Shown one piece after another: positions 1 to 11,401 of a stretch of 64,000 nucleotides of DNA; position 1 is the stretch's first letter; the number at the start of each line of letters is the position of its first letter. The translations under genes and the position numbers were made by a program. The DNA is from Sweltsa coloradensis (Eukaryota; Arthropoda; Insecta; Plecoptera; Chloroperlidae): NCBI GenBank assembly GCA_024449915.1, contig JAMZAV010000633.1, forward strand, positions 1-64,000. Reading direction: 5' to 3'. The notes under the pieces are model-generated. The model had not been told where the DNA came from. It was given only the letters and a program-made list of their open reading frames with translations, and did no database searches.

Positions 1-693
1 TTAAGCAAAGACTCCTAAGAGAAAATCCATTTTTGCAATTATGGTTGATGATAAGAGCATTGAATTTGTGAATGAATTTAAATATGTAGGAATACAATAC
101 ATGAACATCTTTGCTTGAAAAATAATGTAGACTTTGTTATCCATAAAATGAGTAAAAAGATTGGCTTTCTGGCAAGGGCAAGCAAATTCTTGTCTTATCA
201 TACAAGACTAATCGTTTATAATTGTCTTATATTGCCACATTTAGATTACTGCAGTACTCTGCTGTGGGGAGTTGATAATATGAGTTTAGATAAATTACAA
301 AAATTGCAAAGTAAAGGGTTGAAAATTGTTCTAAAGTGTGATCGGTTTACTCCAACTAAAACAGTTTTAGAGAGAGTCAATATGTTATCTGTAAAACAAA
401 GAATTGCATTAAATGTTTTAGTTTTTATTTATAAGTTAGAGCACGGAATTTTACCAAATTATTTAAGTAACCTTATAGATTATAACACTGGAAACACATA
501 CAAACCTAACCTTAGAAATTATATGCATCTACGGGTAACTAGAAGGAACAATACTCGATCAATGCATTCAATATTTTATAGTGGAATTCGATTGTACAAT
601 CAATTAGATCAAGAGATAAAGAATGCAAAACATGTACACGAATTTAGAGATTGCTGCCTTACTTTTGTGAAAATAAAATTTCCTGTTTTGTGA
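1..693 (+). pseudogene. 5'-truncated LINE reverse transcriptase, C-terminal part
   Basis: This is the C-terminal end of a non-LTR retrotransposon reverse transcriptase, cut by the window edge. From base 2 one frame reads a palm-to-thumb segment containing FVNEFKYVGIQ. Near base 100 the reading moves to another frame, which continues as EHLCLKNNVDFVIHKMSKKIG and stays open to the TGA ending at 693, so there is a single frameshift. YNCLILPHLDYCSTLLWG and the following KLQKLQSKGLKIVL stretch are typical of the thumb and connection region in CR1/L2/Jockey-type LINEs; the exact clade is not resolved. Catalytic motifs would lie upstream of the window. The stop at bases 2-4 and the frameshift make it non-functional. 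Confidence 0.85.
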
Positions 694-1038
694 TTGTAGA
701 TTTGGAAAGTTTTGTAATTTTGTACATTTGGTAATAATTTGATATTTATGTAAATTTGGTGAATTTGTTAAATTTGTTCAATTGGTATTTTTATCATTTT
801 GTTAATTTAAATATTTTGATAATTTGTTAATTGGTAAATTTGATGAATTTGTTAAATTTTTGCAAATTTGGTATTTTGTTAATTTGTTACTTTGGTGAAT
901 TTGTTGAAATTTGTTAACTATGTCAATTTATCAAATTGTTAATTTGTAAATTTGGTATTGAAAATTAATATTTTTGTATATGGTTATGTGTTGTATTTAA
1001 ATAGCTTTATTTGCTAAATAAAGATTGATGATGATGAT
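694..1038 (+). mobile_element. LINE 3' untranslated tail ending in GAT repeats
   Basis: This AT-rich tail follows the reverse transcriptase stop. It is built of degenerate repeats of AAATTTGGT and TTTGTTAA words. It ends with AATAAA followed by GATTGATGATGATGAT, a simple-repeat terminus common in CR1/L2-type LINEs. The element therefore ends near 1038. Confidence 0.65.
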
Positions 1039-2138
1039 CTTGAATGGGTGAGTTTGCATGTTAATTAGATGGGAGCGATTAATCGAAAACATATTTTTAA
1101 AGATGGCCGCCAGTTTGAAAGGTGAGCATATTAGACTTTGACACCAAATGATTACTAAATTCCCTTATACAATAACTTTGCATTGTTTCTGTTTGTTCAA
1201 TACCATGCTTCACAAGCTAAAACCATATCAAACAATCCAGTAAAATACTTTATTGCATTAAAAAAGCATAAATTATAACGCCAAACCGCCATTTTGAATG
1301 AGTGGGATTGACGCTTCAATTTGGTTTGCTCGCGCCTGTGCGGAGGTATTGGAGACTGCGTATCTAGCCTACTATAGGTGTTAAGATATCTATGGTCTGA
1401 TCACACTAAAAATCACACAATTTGCATTATAAGGGGGAGGGGGAGTGATTTTTCCTCTAACAAGTCCAGATCATATCTTCTTTTGTAATGCACCTTCTAA
1501 CCACCTTAGTCACCTTTGTTAGGACACACGCCGACCTGAAATTGTTGTTGACAATGGAAAGGGGTAGGTCTACAATGATGTGCATTTCATTGTATGCCTT
1601 CCTATTCTACCTATCACTCACACTGTTATTGGTCAATACCTACTAAATACAAATTTTGTGGGTGCTAACTTTGTTGCAACTTGAAAGTTTCCACTTTTTA
1701 GTAATTGTGTATAGTACTAGTACTGAGAAAAATTGTGGACAATTGAGTCAGGTAAGCATAAATGATTAGAATAGATAGCTGTGGACATGTTGCAGTAAGT
1801 ATTATCCAACCAAATACAAAAATTTGTAAAAAAAAAACGGCAGCCAAGCTCTCCTTCAAAAGTCTTCGGCTGTGAATGCTGTGAGATATAGAAGTTGAGC
1901 CAAGCTTTTTATTCTTTCTCCCTAGTTTCGCTTTGAAAATAAGTAAGATCATTTCGCCTGTTGACGAGCGCCAAGCCAACGATTTTTGTGGTAAAAAAGT
2001 AAAATTTTTAAACTCAAAATCATATAAAAAATGGCTTGGCCATTGAATTTGGTTCATGGCCAAGAATTATTACATCTTTTTGTTGTTTGTTTGCTATCAA
2101 GGTGTGAATGATGGACTTTGAATGATTAAATTTGTTAA
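1039..2138. other. no recognisable gene
   Basis: I see only AT-rich unique-looking sequence here. A 121-codon minus-strand open frame at 1698-2063 has no recognisable motif and low-complexity composition, and is not called. Confidence 0.4.
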
Positions 2139-3135
2139 GTTCAAAGTTGTTTTTTGACATTTTTGGGCCCACGGTCTCCCCAAAGATACCCCTTGTGTTT
2201 TAAGCAAGTTAGATATTTATAATGGTTAAAATCATGTTTAATTTCAAGCTTGTACAAATTACTACGCCTGAGTAAATACGCATTTTGATTTTCACCGACC
2301 CCCAATTGCCCTGCCCGGTTTTGGTTATATGAGGTACATCTGAGTGTGGCCCAAGTTTCAAAGTTCTAAGATGAACCGTTTTCTCAGTGTAGCGTATTAT
2401 TCATAAGAGTACGGAATTACCTACTTATGATAATTTTGATTTTCTCCGGTACCCGTTACCCAATTTTGCTTTCCATATTCAAAAGTGATAAAGAATGAGA
2501 GATATCAAAATGAATTCCAAGTTTGAAACATCTCAGTTGTAGCGTTTTCTTTAAAATTCATTTCTTAAAGTTCAGATATGTTTTTTGTCATTTTTGGGCC
2601 CATGGTCATCCCCAAATTTAGCCCCTTGTGTTTTAGACGCAAGATATTTATAATTGAGCGAGCGTCTCCACTTGACTCTTATGGCTCAAATGTCTGTTTT
2701 GATTTTGTTTTATTTGTTTTTTCTGTTACTGCTTCGATACAGGTCGCACCGTATCTCTGATCGACCTGAAATTTTTCACACATGTACATACCACCTAGGC
2801 GGGTTGCTGTATAGTTTTTGAACAAAATCCGATCGTTGGTTATAAAAAATAAAATAAAAAAATAAAAAAGTTCCGATCGTTATGAAATTTTGCAGGGTCA
2901 ATAAGTACAACATTCTCTCCTATTTTCCAAATTTTCAGCTAAATCGGTCAAGACCTTAGAGACTTATTGGTAATCATAATTTGAAAATTGATGTTAAAAA
3001 ATGAAGGAGGCAGTGAAGATAGAAAGATACACTTTAGAAGGCATGACGTGAATTAGTACAATGCAAAGATGTTGGAATAGTATATAGTGTACAATGTCAA
3101 TATCCAGTATGTCGTACTCGGGTCATGTTGCACGT

Positions 3136-3180
3136 ACCGGTGCTCGCTCAACAACGCGTCCAACTGAGCGTTTTCCTAGT
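3136..3180. mobile_element. solo end of the GCGTTTTCCTAG terminal family
   Basis: The segment ending AACTGAGCGTTTTCCTAG matches, in inverted orientation, the end of the element starting at 19281 (CTAGGAAACGCTCAGTTGG). It is also related to the ends at 8995 and 51386. No partner end was found nearby. Confidence 0.5.
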
Positions 3181-3307
3181 GGTTAATAGCATGTTTATTA
3201 CCACGCCTTGGTAATTACGCGTTTTGATTATCATACAAATTTTTATTTTCTCCAGTCCCTGTTACCCGATTTTGGTTTTGAAAGCAAAAGTCACTGCGTC
3301 TGAAGTA

Positions 3308-3480
3308 CAGTGAAACCTCTATGCATCGTTTTTCAGGGGAGTACTTGAAAAAAACTATGGATCCGGAAAAACTATGGATCAAATAGAAAATAACAATAAA
3401 GCTTATTATGGGAGTGTATAAAAAACACTATAGATGCAGGAAAATAGTAGTTTGAGAAACTATGGATAGAGGTTTCACTG
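3308..3480. mobile_element. pogo/Tigger-like MITE
   Basis: This is a 173-bp element with perfect 15-bp terminal inverted repeats, CAGTGAAACCTCTAT at the left and its complement at the right. It is flanked by TA on both sides. CAGT-starting termini with a TA target duplication are typical of the pogo/Tigger branch of Tc1/mariner. It has no coding capacity. Confidence 0.85.
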
Positions 3481-4134
3481 TACATCTAAGTGTGGTCCAA
3501 GTTTCATAGTTCTAAGATTTACCGTTTTCTCTGTAGGCTAAATTAATCTCCGCAGAGAACTAGCCAGCCAGCCGAAAGGAATTTGACGATGTTGAGAGCC
3601 TTTTTAACACAGAACGAGTTGTCGGATCGGGTTGATTTTTTTTTTGGTATGTCATGGACCACATACCAGGTCATATACCGAGTTTCAAGATTGTAACTCT
3701 TTTGGGGCGGCGTGTGCAGATAGCTGAAAACCCCCCAACTCTGGTAGCTGTATACAGGGCTGGAGTTCGTTGTCCCCTAAGCAGTCATATGCGCTTGCCT
3801 GCCGGGCGACGACCGCCGCCCTAGATTATTTTAAACAATTTCAGTTTTAAAAAATGTAAAATATAAACGATACAGAACCGGTTTAAACCGAACTGCTATT
3901 TTTAGACGCCTCGAATCAAAATTATTTGGATGCCCTGATTGTGAGCACTGTTCTCTGTCAGCAAATAGAACTGTTTTTTTTTTTAAAATCACTTTATAAA
4001 ATCATAAGTGTTAAATCACTTAAATTAAATTAAATCAAATCTATTGTCATTTTTTAAAACTTTTAAACCAATTGACAGCTAATGCAATGATATGTAAACT
4101 TCAAAGAAACATAGAATCATTACATATTTATTAA

Positions 4135-4228
4135 GAGTTCATGATCAATATTGAATGTCAAAGTGGTAATCACAGATTGTCATCATTGCCATGCTCTATG
4201 TTACATTGTCATCATTTCCAAAAACTCG
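4135..4228 (-). ncRNA. C/D-box snoRNA-like copy 1 (degraded)
   Basis: This minus-strand unit belongs to the six-copy family best seen at 5084-5173. The C box ATGATGA is intact. The D box position reads TTGA instead of CTGA, and the region matching 28S CCAGTGCTCT has changed to CCATGCTCT. The TGAATGTCAAAGTG complement is intact. The flanking sequence shared by the family follows at about 4254-4334. It is probably a decayed copy. Confidence 0.5.
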
Positions 4229-4695
4229 TACTCGGCTATATGTAGAAGACTTGCAGTAGGAAAGTAAATCCATAGTTTTGACTTTTGTTAACTGTTTTAC
4301 ACAAATCTATAACTCCCCTTTAAACGTAGGCCATTGTTGTCATGGGCGGTTGGCCCCTACATGAGAGTAGGCCTCCTATAATGGCATATACACCCAAAAT
4401 GTATGTACTATAGGTCTACCCCTCAAAATACCTTTAAAAATGGGGGTATGGCTGTACTATAGGCCTATGGTGTATCTGTATATCTTTTGGTACAAACGAG
4501 GAAATACAATGCTAAGTCAAAGAACATAATATAATTTTGCAGAAATACAATGCCAAGTAAAAGAACATACTAATATAATTTTGCAATCACAACAATTACC
4601 ACCAGCCACCACCACTACTACTACACTAGAATAATTACATAAGAAACATAACTAACTTACGTACTAAATTGAACGAACTTACATACTAAATTGAA

Positions 4696-4784
4696 GAGTT
4701 CATGATCAGTATTGAATGTAATTTGGTAATCACGGTTTGTCATCATCTAGTGCTCTATGCAATGTCATCATTTCCAAGAAATCG
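4696..4784 (-). ncRNA. C/D-box snoRNA-like copy 2 (diverged guide)
   Basis: The C box (ATGATGA) and D box (CTGA) are both present on the minus strand. The complement to 28S TGAATGTCAAAGTG is broken (TGAATGTAATTTGG), and the terminal stem is weakened by GAAATC in place of GAACTC. It is likely non-functional or retargeted. Confidence 0.5.
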
Positions 4785-5083
4785 TAGCTATGCCAAGGCC
4801 CAACAGTAAGAAGGTAAATTATAGAGTTTGTTACCGTTTTACATTACACAAATCACAAACTCGCCTGTAAACGTAGGGAGAATGCTACATTACAGTATTT
4901 CTATTGGTCGCCCTCGAGTAATAGAAGCACCCCTATTTTGACTACTAAAATTTTCAAGATAAGGACAATAACAAAATTAACAAATTGCTCTGCACAATGA
5001 CTGCACCCCGCCATTACAGCGGGTTATTTTTTAATGTACCCGAAGCCTATTCGCATAAATAATTAATACAGTACTACATTCAA

Positions 5084-5173
5084 GAGTTCAGGATCAGTAT
5101 TGAATGTCAAAGTGGTAATCACAGATTATCATCGTCCAGTGCTCTATGCAATGTCATCATTTCCAAGAACTCG
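5084..5173 (-). ncRNA. C/D-box snoRNA-like copy 3, intact
   Basis: This unit has the layout of a C/D-box snoRNA, which guides 2'-O-methylation of rRNA in the nucleolus. Read on the minus strand, a GAGTTC/GAACTC terminal stem encloses a C box ATGATGA (5160-5154) and a D box CTGA (5097-5094). Upstream of the D box, 5114-5101 is complementary to 28S rRNA TGAATGTCAAAGTG. Near the internal CGATGAT C'-like box, 5145-5136 is complementary to CCAGTGCTCT. I recall both rRNA words as adjacent in one conserved 28S stretch. The unit lies downstream of rpl4 exon 5 on the same strand, matching the habit of snoRNAs to sit in ribosomal protein introns. Which snoRNA family it belongs to is unresolved. Confidence 0.75.
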
Positions 5174-5504
5174 TAGCTATGTGGATTTCATACAGTAGGA
5201 AGGTCAATCCAGAGTCTTGCTACTGTTTTACACAAATCTACAACTAACCTTTATACGTAGGACAGTGGTGTCATAGGAGAAAGACCCCTATTCCAGGGTG
5301 ACCACTGTACTACGGATATAAAAATAAAATACTAATGCCAATAGTGGTCTTAAAAGCAAAAATAATAATATAATAATATATACAACATAATATATATAAT
5401 ACATATATATATTCCAACATCATTAAGTTGGGTAAAGGGGTGTTTCCACCACTGAAATCTTGGGCATCTCCGAATCAGCACCGGCTTGCCAAGCTCGGCA
5501 CCTA

Positions 5505-5564
<60 letters not shown>

Positions 5565-5608
5565 TAAGCTCCGGTTTTAACCGAGTTTGTATGAAATACA
5601 TCCAATAA

Positions 5609-5658
<50 letters not shown>
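5505..5658. repeat. AAT trinucleotide microsatellites
   Basis: Two runs of AAT/TAA units (about 5505-5560 and 5609-5658) are separated by a short unique segment. The poly-Leu and poly-Tyr open frames across them are artefacts of the repeat. Confidence 0.95.
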
Positions 5659-5660
<2 letters not shown>

Positions 5661-5837
5661 TGCGATGACTATACTATCTACAACTATATCATTCTACGGA
5701 TAGTAAATAAATTATGTTAAAAAATATAGGCCTACATACATTTTTAGACAAGGGGACGTCTAAATTGTTGAAAAAAGGTAAATTTGACCACATTGGTTTA
5801 GTTGAGCTGCCAAAGTTTTGTACAAACTGTCAAAGAT

Positions 5838-5999
5838 TAGGGCTGTGCAAATTAGTAAAAATGCCTCCCCGGGTACCTGTCGATCTTACGGTCGGGTAAC
5901 CGAAATTTAGAAATTTCAAGATGTTTTTTACAATTACAAAGTTTACTCATTTCATTACCCGATTTATTATCAACGGGCAGGTATCCGTTTACAGCCCCA
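5838..5999. mobile_element. short hAT-like MITE
   Basis: This 162-bp element begins TAGGGCTGTGCAAA and ends TTTACAGCCCCA. It is flanked by a perfect 8-bp target duplication TCAAAGAT (5830-5837 and 6000-6007). An internal GGGTACCTG/CAGGTATCC inverted repeat is present. It is non-autonomous. Confidence 0.85.
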
Positions 6000-6708
6000 T
6001 CAAAGATACATGTTATTCTTTGATATCAATAGAAAGCTCTTAAAATTCTGAAGAAGTTTGCAATACTTTGATCAACTACAAGTAGGCCTAGGTTAAAACA
6101 AATTGCAAATTTATAAAAGCAGCATCGCCGATTTCAGTGAACACACACGCTGCATGCATGCTGTTAAAAAAGTGATATGAGAAGTTGTTGAATTTTAACA
6201 GAATAAGGGTCCTGAAGGGAGTTTAATTTTATTATATTACATTCACAAATTCCATGAGTTTTCCAGTAACTTAATTTGGCAAAACATTAATAATAATTGG
6301 ATGAGCATAGCGAGCGTAGCGAAGATTCCATTTCACTACACTGGAGAAAAAAATCCGGAATGTTTTGTTTTTTTTGTATGTCTGTTAGCACGATTCCGGC
6401 TAAACCGATAATCCGATTGCAATGAAATTTTATGGAGACCTTCGAAATCTCTGAACGAAGAACGGCCACGTTTTTGAGCGCAAACGGAAAATTATTTCTC
6501 ATGAAAATCGAAATTTTACGATTTTTTTTATTTTTTTTTAATTTCTTCGGCCTACATGCTTTTTCCGATTTTAATGATTTTTTCACAGAACCTTAATTTT
6601 ATGAATTTAAGTACTCATGTGAAATTTGAGCGCGATCGAAAAATTATTTCTCAAGAAAATCGAAAGTTTACGGTTTTTTTCTTTGTTTAAACAATTCTTT
6701 GACTTATA

Positions 6709-8426
6709 GGGCTGGGTCCAAGCTAGTTCAACTAACTACTACTTGCAGCGCTAGCGTCGTATCAAGGCCGTGTCGGTACAAATATTGAAAAATGGCGTAG
6801 AAATGTTTACATTTGAGCCAGACACCGGCGTGTTAAAAATAATGTGTACTAAAGATATTTTAACAGAAGACGATGTCCCAGAGGCCAAATTGGACATCTG
6901 CAACTTACACTCGTGCAGTAGTAATGTGCAACTGAAGAGGTGGCTGAAATGTCGGCTGCAAGCTAAGGCTGGCGCGCCCACAGCTGACGTTGTATTTTGC
7001 TCATGCTTGACGTGAAAGTCGATGTCAGTAAAATTGTTTTATCTTTGTCAGTGTCACTATAAAATTGCCGCAATCGCAGTGTGAAAGGCCGACTAATGAT
7101 TCGTTCAATAAAAAGAAGCCTGGCCGGCCTAGCCTATAGGCCTAGGACTAGGCGGTACCGACGAGACTGGGGCCTACAGAAGGGGAACTATCATGTACTG
7201 CGATTGTGACGAGTGTAGTGTTAGCCTGTAAAAGTACTTTTAACTTTCTGCTCTAAATTATGTGATAAGCGAAGCCTAGCCTAGGTTACAAATTTTGATT
7301 GTGTTTTTTATGGGCTAGGTCTAGGACAAGGCCTTGGCTCATTGTCAGACTAGCAAACAAAGCCTACAAACTCGCAGTAGGCCTAGGCCTATAGGGGTAG
7401 CTGGGCTTGGCCCTAGGCCTACTTCAGGGTTTTTATTGCAAATGTATTGTATTTGTATAGGATTATTGTTTCAACGTTTTGCACAAGGTGCCCAGCCTGG
7501 AATAAAGTTGTGGCATTCAAATACCTAGCTAGAAAAAGCCCCTACACGTATTGATAAAACACTAGGCCTAGGGAAGACCTAGATCAACCAAATAGGTCGC
7601 AAAACCTATGGCTTACGTCCTATGGCTGCATGAGGGACTTAATTTCAAGCAGAAAGTCAAAATTACTGCTAACACTACACTCGGAAGGCCTATCACAATC
7701 GCAGGACATGACATGACAGACAGATGACTGTAGGCCTAGGCCGGGCCAGGCGTAATTACATTTTATTGATGAACGATTAGTCAGCCTTTCAGACTGCGAT
7801 TGCGGCAATTTTATAGTGACACGGACATAGATAAAACAAACTATTGTTTTGATATTATTATCATCCCCAACATAATCACGGACGTAGGCCTAATGATATA
7901 TCGACTTTCACGTCATATGGAGGCAAGTTGACAGCTGTCTGCCTCACAACTTCGGCAGTTATGCAGTTGATTTCGCCAGACTTAACTTCCGTCACGTCTA
8001 ACACATGACCTGCTTTGGCCAGTGCCAATCCTTTTTTAAAACAATTACGTGCATTGAAGCCCGCACGTACACTTTTAAATCCATATTTTTATGATTATAT
8101 CGGGACGCTCGGACATAGGGCCTACCATCCATCGTTGACACTTGCCTAGATCCACTGTTGGTTTGGGAAAGGAAATAAAAAATACGCCGGCCATATGGGG
8201 CCTATCTTTGTACCTGGAGTCTGAGTTAAATAATCCATAACAACAAGCCCATGATTATCGCCAACAGCGGAGTAAACAAAGTGAATAAAATGTGACAGAA
8301 CGTCTCTTCAAACGGTAGTCATATGGGAGCTGTCACCTGTAGCCCGAAAGTTTGTACCGACGCACGCGCTGCCATCTCTCGAGCAAACATTAAACTAAAG
8401 TTGATGACGTCAATTGGAACCAGCCC
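6709..8426. mobile_element. TIR element starting GGGCTGGGTCC
   Basis: The ends are GGGCTGGGTCCAAGC and TTGGAACCAGCCC, each bordered by TATA. The relative at 51.7 kb lacks this insertion. Inside, a foldback pair (about 7010-7130 and 7742-7915) shares CACTATAAAATTGCCGCAATC and CGACTTTCACGTC in inverted copies. It may be a TA-inserting transposon; the superfamily is unassigned. Confidence 0.65.
6770..7015 (+). pseudogene. coding-like segment with SAP-like motif in transposon
   Basis: This open frame of about 81 codons lies inside the element at 6709-8426. The stretch VQLKRWLKCRLQAKAGAPT resembles the start of a SAP-type DNA-binding motif as seen in some transposon proteins. The frame has no convincing ATG start (it opens with GTG), stops just before the foldback arm, and shows no catalytic motif. 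It could be a remnant first exon. Identification is tentative. Confidence 0.3.
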
Positions 8427-8711
8427 TATATAACACCTACATGCTTTATCAGATTGTAATGATTTTTTCACACAACCTTAATTTAATGAATTAATATATC
8501 TGTGTGGAATTTGAGCGCAATCGAATAATTATTTATTATGAAAATCACAATTTTACGCTTTTTTCGTTTTTAAAATTACGATTAACTAAAAAAAAATTAA
8601 AATTAAAGTTTATTTTTTATATAATTTAAATTAATTTTAAAAATCTTCAACTTAGTAATGATTTTTTCACCAAACAACAGAAAATCCGCATAACACATGG
8701 CAGCTCAATGC

Positions 8712-8957
8712 ACCAATAGACCATTTTCAGAATTAACTGCGCATGCGCGATCCGTTGCAAAGCATTATGGGAGAAAGGTGCATTTACATGCTAAATGCCA
8801 TATGATTGGGATTGTGGCTGACTGCACCGCCATTGTTGTAAACGCAGTTCTCCACACACCCGAGCATATGGCATTTAGCGTGTAAATCCCTTTCTCCCAT
8901 AATGCTTTGCGCGCGCGATATAGAGGGCGCTGGTGATTTTGAAAATCGTCTATTACA
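8712..8957. mobile_element. foldback MITE
   Basis: Two arms of nearly 100 bp are inverted copies. The left carries GCATTATGGGAGAAAGG and ATGCTAAATGCCATATG. The right carries CATATGGCATTTAGCGTG and CCTTTCTCCCATAATGC. The ends are ATAGACCATTTTCA and GAAAATCGTCTAT. The related copy near 51430 reads straight through this site, confirming an insertion. Confidence 0.8.
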
Positions 8958-9545
8958 CTCATCCAACAACACGGCGGGACTTAAGCGTTTTCCTAGTAAT
9001 TAATAATGATAAACTGAATCTTCAATATTATGCTTTTCAGTAATAGTAGGGGAGAGCGGGGTACAGTGGCGGATAGGTTACAGTGGTTAATTGGCTTTAA
9101 AATCTAAGTGAATTCAAATTTTGTGCCATATTTTTTTCTGCAAAGTTGGTACCAACATACAGTTGTAATAGAACATCAGGTTGAGCTCAAGAAGGCTGTG
9201 GATTTGATAGAATGTTCAGTTTTTTAAAATCAAATCCTGTTCGAAAGCGAGTTTCCTTTTTTCTTTTTTTGTTGAATATAGTCTGTAGTTGTCATTTTGT
9301 GATATTTTTAGTATCTAGTTTAATGTTTATGTGACATATTGAACAACTTTTTTTTTATTTTTCATTCAGAACAAACCTTTATGAAGACAAAGGTCTCTAT
9401 GTGCTTTGGGGAACAAAGGTGAACCAAATCCATGCTTCAAATAAGAGGTTAAATCAGACCACAATGAACAAATGTTATGATTTTCTTTACAGATGGTTAG
9501 AAACCAGAAAAGAAAGTCAGAAATTGGCCTGACTAGTCCCAGTGT

Positions 9546-9701
9546 ACTTTTGTGTACGATGACAAGGACGTTTCCTACATTGAGAGTGACGACATTGTCA
9601 TGGAGCTAACTGTCCGATCCCGTTACAAAAGGACAAACGAGAGGATCCTCAAATTCCTTTTTGGAAAAGATCTAATGCCATATGATTTGGAGTTAGAATA
9701 A
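9546..9701 (+). pseudogene. transposase-like protein, C-terminal exon
   Basis: This is a 51-codon open stretch reading TFVYDDKDVSYIESDDIVME and ending at TAA (9699-9701), which overlaps an AATAAA polyadenylation signal. It lies just downstream of a splice-acceptor-like TTTTCTTTACAG ending at 9493. The pattern of Phe, Asp-Asp and a terminal DDIV-M-L resembles the C-terminus of an uncharacterised metazoan transposase-like family, whose centre is seen at 60094-60508. The family link is recalled from memory, not searched. Upstream exons are missing, so it is a remnant. The inverted copy near 26.54-26.65 kb lacks two of these codons. Confidence 0.55.
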
Positions 9702-10489
9702 TAAAGTTGTCTATAACAACCTTAATTGCTGTGCTTATTGTGTCATTCACCACTGTTCCCCACTATCGGGGTAGGCCTACAGTGGTGGGTTTTACGCTTG
9801 TGTATAAGCCTACTTTATTTTATTTCGGCATTGTTTTCTAAAATAAGTGAAAAAGCATGACTGATATTGTTTCCTCATAGTGAGAGTAGGCCTATGTGGG
9901 TGATTCCATGTAACTATGGAATTAGAAAAAAAAAATCAAAATTTTTTTTTTAAAGTTTTTTATTTTTTTTATTTTTGAGCATGATTCCACCTGTAAGAAT
10001 CAGCCATTGTTTTGATGCTAGCTTCACTCTAGTGCCAATGGCAGCTCTGAGAAGACCGATATTGTTGTAAGCTGGTGATTTATGAAGAAACTCAAGATAT
10101 TTGAAGGTAAGATACTCTTATTTAAATTGTGAATTAATATGTGTTTAAAAAAGTATCACAGCATTAAAATATTACAGTAATTAATCAAGCATGGTATTTT
10201 GAGGTTAAATACTTGAATTCATGATACGTGAGTTACTAATTAGCCAATTGTTTGTACAGTTGACTGTAGATAATTACTAAATGTTTATAAACTTGATACT
10301 TTCTAATAAGACATCATAAGCCTTCTTTGGTTAAAAAATTATAATTTTCTGTGGCCTACTCTGGATTTTATTGCAAAGTGAACTTGTGATACGTGACGTA
10401 CTACTTACTAGGCACTTAAATACTACGAAAATTCATTTTTGCATACAGTTTCAAATAATATTATTTGTTACCAGATTGAAAATAGCATT

Positions 10490-10860
10490 GACCCCAGTTG
10501 AGAAACAGAAGATGTACAGAGAGAGGAAGAAGGAAGAAGGCAAGCATGAAGAGATGAAAGCAAATCATGTCAACACGATGAGGAATAGCCGCGAGAAAGC
10601 CGATTTAAAGCTAAAAAAGCTACCAGTGTCAAACTCGGTTTAAAAAAGAAGTCAATAGAAAAGCTAAGGAAAGAAATTCAAGAAGCAGATGTTTAAAAAA
10701 GTTATCAGTTCCTCCAGTTGTGACCCCCATAGCAACATCTCCTGCTTACAAAAATGAAATCCCAGCAAACTTGGAAAGGCAAAAACGAACTTGCGGAGAA
10801 ATTTACCTACAAAAGTTAAACAACACTTGTTCGTTCTTTGTGAGCTTAGCTTACTAATCT
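10490..10860 (+). pseudogene. transposase-like protein, N-terminal basic region
   Basis: The frame from about 10490 reads LTPVEKQKMYRERKKEE and continues with a highly charged Lys/Arg/Glu stretch to a stop at 10643. After a frameshift it continues as VKLGLKKKSIEKLRKEIQEA and then VVTPIATSPAYKNEIPANL. I recall the KQKMYRER opening and the following PxxxSPAYKN segment as the N-terminus of the same uncharacterised transposase-like family as the 60094-60508 remnant. A splice-acceptor-like TTGTTACCAG precedes it. The central and C-terminal parts are absent from this element. Confidence 0.5.
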
Positions 10861-11401
10861 AGTCTCTTAGACAAGATGTTATTTTGAACAAGGCACGTTG
10901 GACTCAAAAAACAAAATACAAACAACAAATGAAAATTTTGATTTTTTTAAATTTAAAATTTGAAAAAAAAATTAAGTTTGTTTTTGTTTGTTTGTTTGTT
11001 CAACAAAATTTGTTATTTTGATCTACCTAATTGTATTTTGATATTTTATTACCCTATGATTTTTACTTTGCTAGTTTTAAGCTTTTAACACTGATTTGCT
11101 ATACACAAATGTGACGGGATACGTGAGTTACCCTTAATTGATACGTGAGTTACCAATAAAAAAAATTCTCACTGTCACAAATACGTTTTTAAATTTCTAG
11201 ACCTTTTATACACTTTTTCCCTACATATTCATGAGTGTATCTGTATAAATGTAACTGATTTAGTTTGTTGGCTGAAGGAGGAAAAAATTGTTTCTATGTT
11301 ACAAAATATTAAAGGAGAATATTTTGTTACGTGAGTTACCATTACAAAAAAAAATACAAATATCACAGTATGAATTTTTATGAAAAACCTCGTGAACTTA
11401 A

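Larger units (their letters stand above)
2139..3545. repeat. internally duplicated intergenic repeat
   Basis: Blocks recur with divergence. A stretch around TTTTTGGGCCCAYGGTC and CCCCTTGTGTTTTA occurs near 2150-2205 and again near 2580-2632. A stretch around AGTTTCAWAGTTCTAAGAT and CCGTTTTCTC occurs near 2352-2395 and again near 3498-3535. A proline/valine-like CCCGTTACCC segment occurs near 2450 and 3260. This looks like an old tandem or dispersed repeat of unknown class. Confidence 0.5.
6299..8995. mobile_element. MITE of the ATGAGCATAGCGAGCG family, interrupted
   Basis: The left end (ATGAGCATAGCGAGCG, then ACACTGGAGAAAAAAATCC) and the right end (CTTAAGCGTTTTCCTAG) match, in inverted orientation, the uninterrupted relative at 51386-52151. 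This copy carries two later insertions: 6709-8426 in the CTTATAACACC region and 8712-8957 near the right end. Removing them restores collinearity with the relative. Confidence 0.65.

Noticed and set aside
1698..2063. 121-codon minus-strand open frame
   Set aside because: No motif or family resemblance; the AT-rich composition makes such frames expected.
5350..5605. Poly-Tyr and poly-Leu open frames
   Set aside because: They are translations of the AAT microsatellite.
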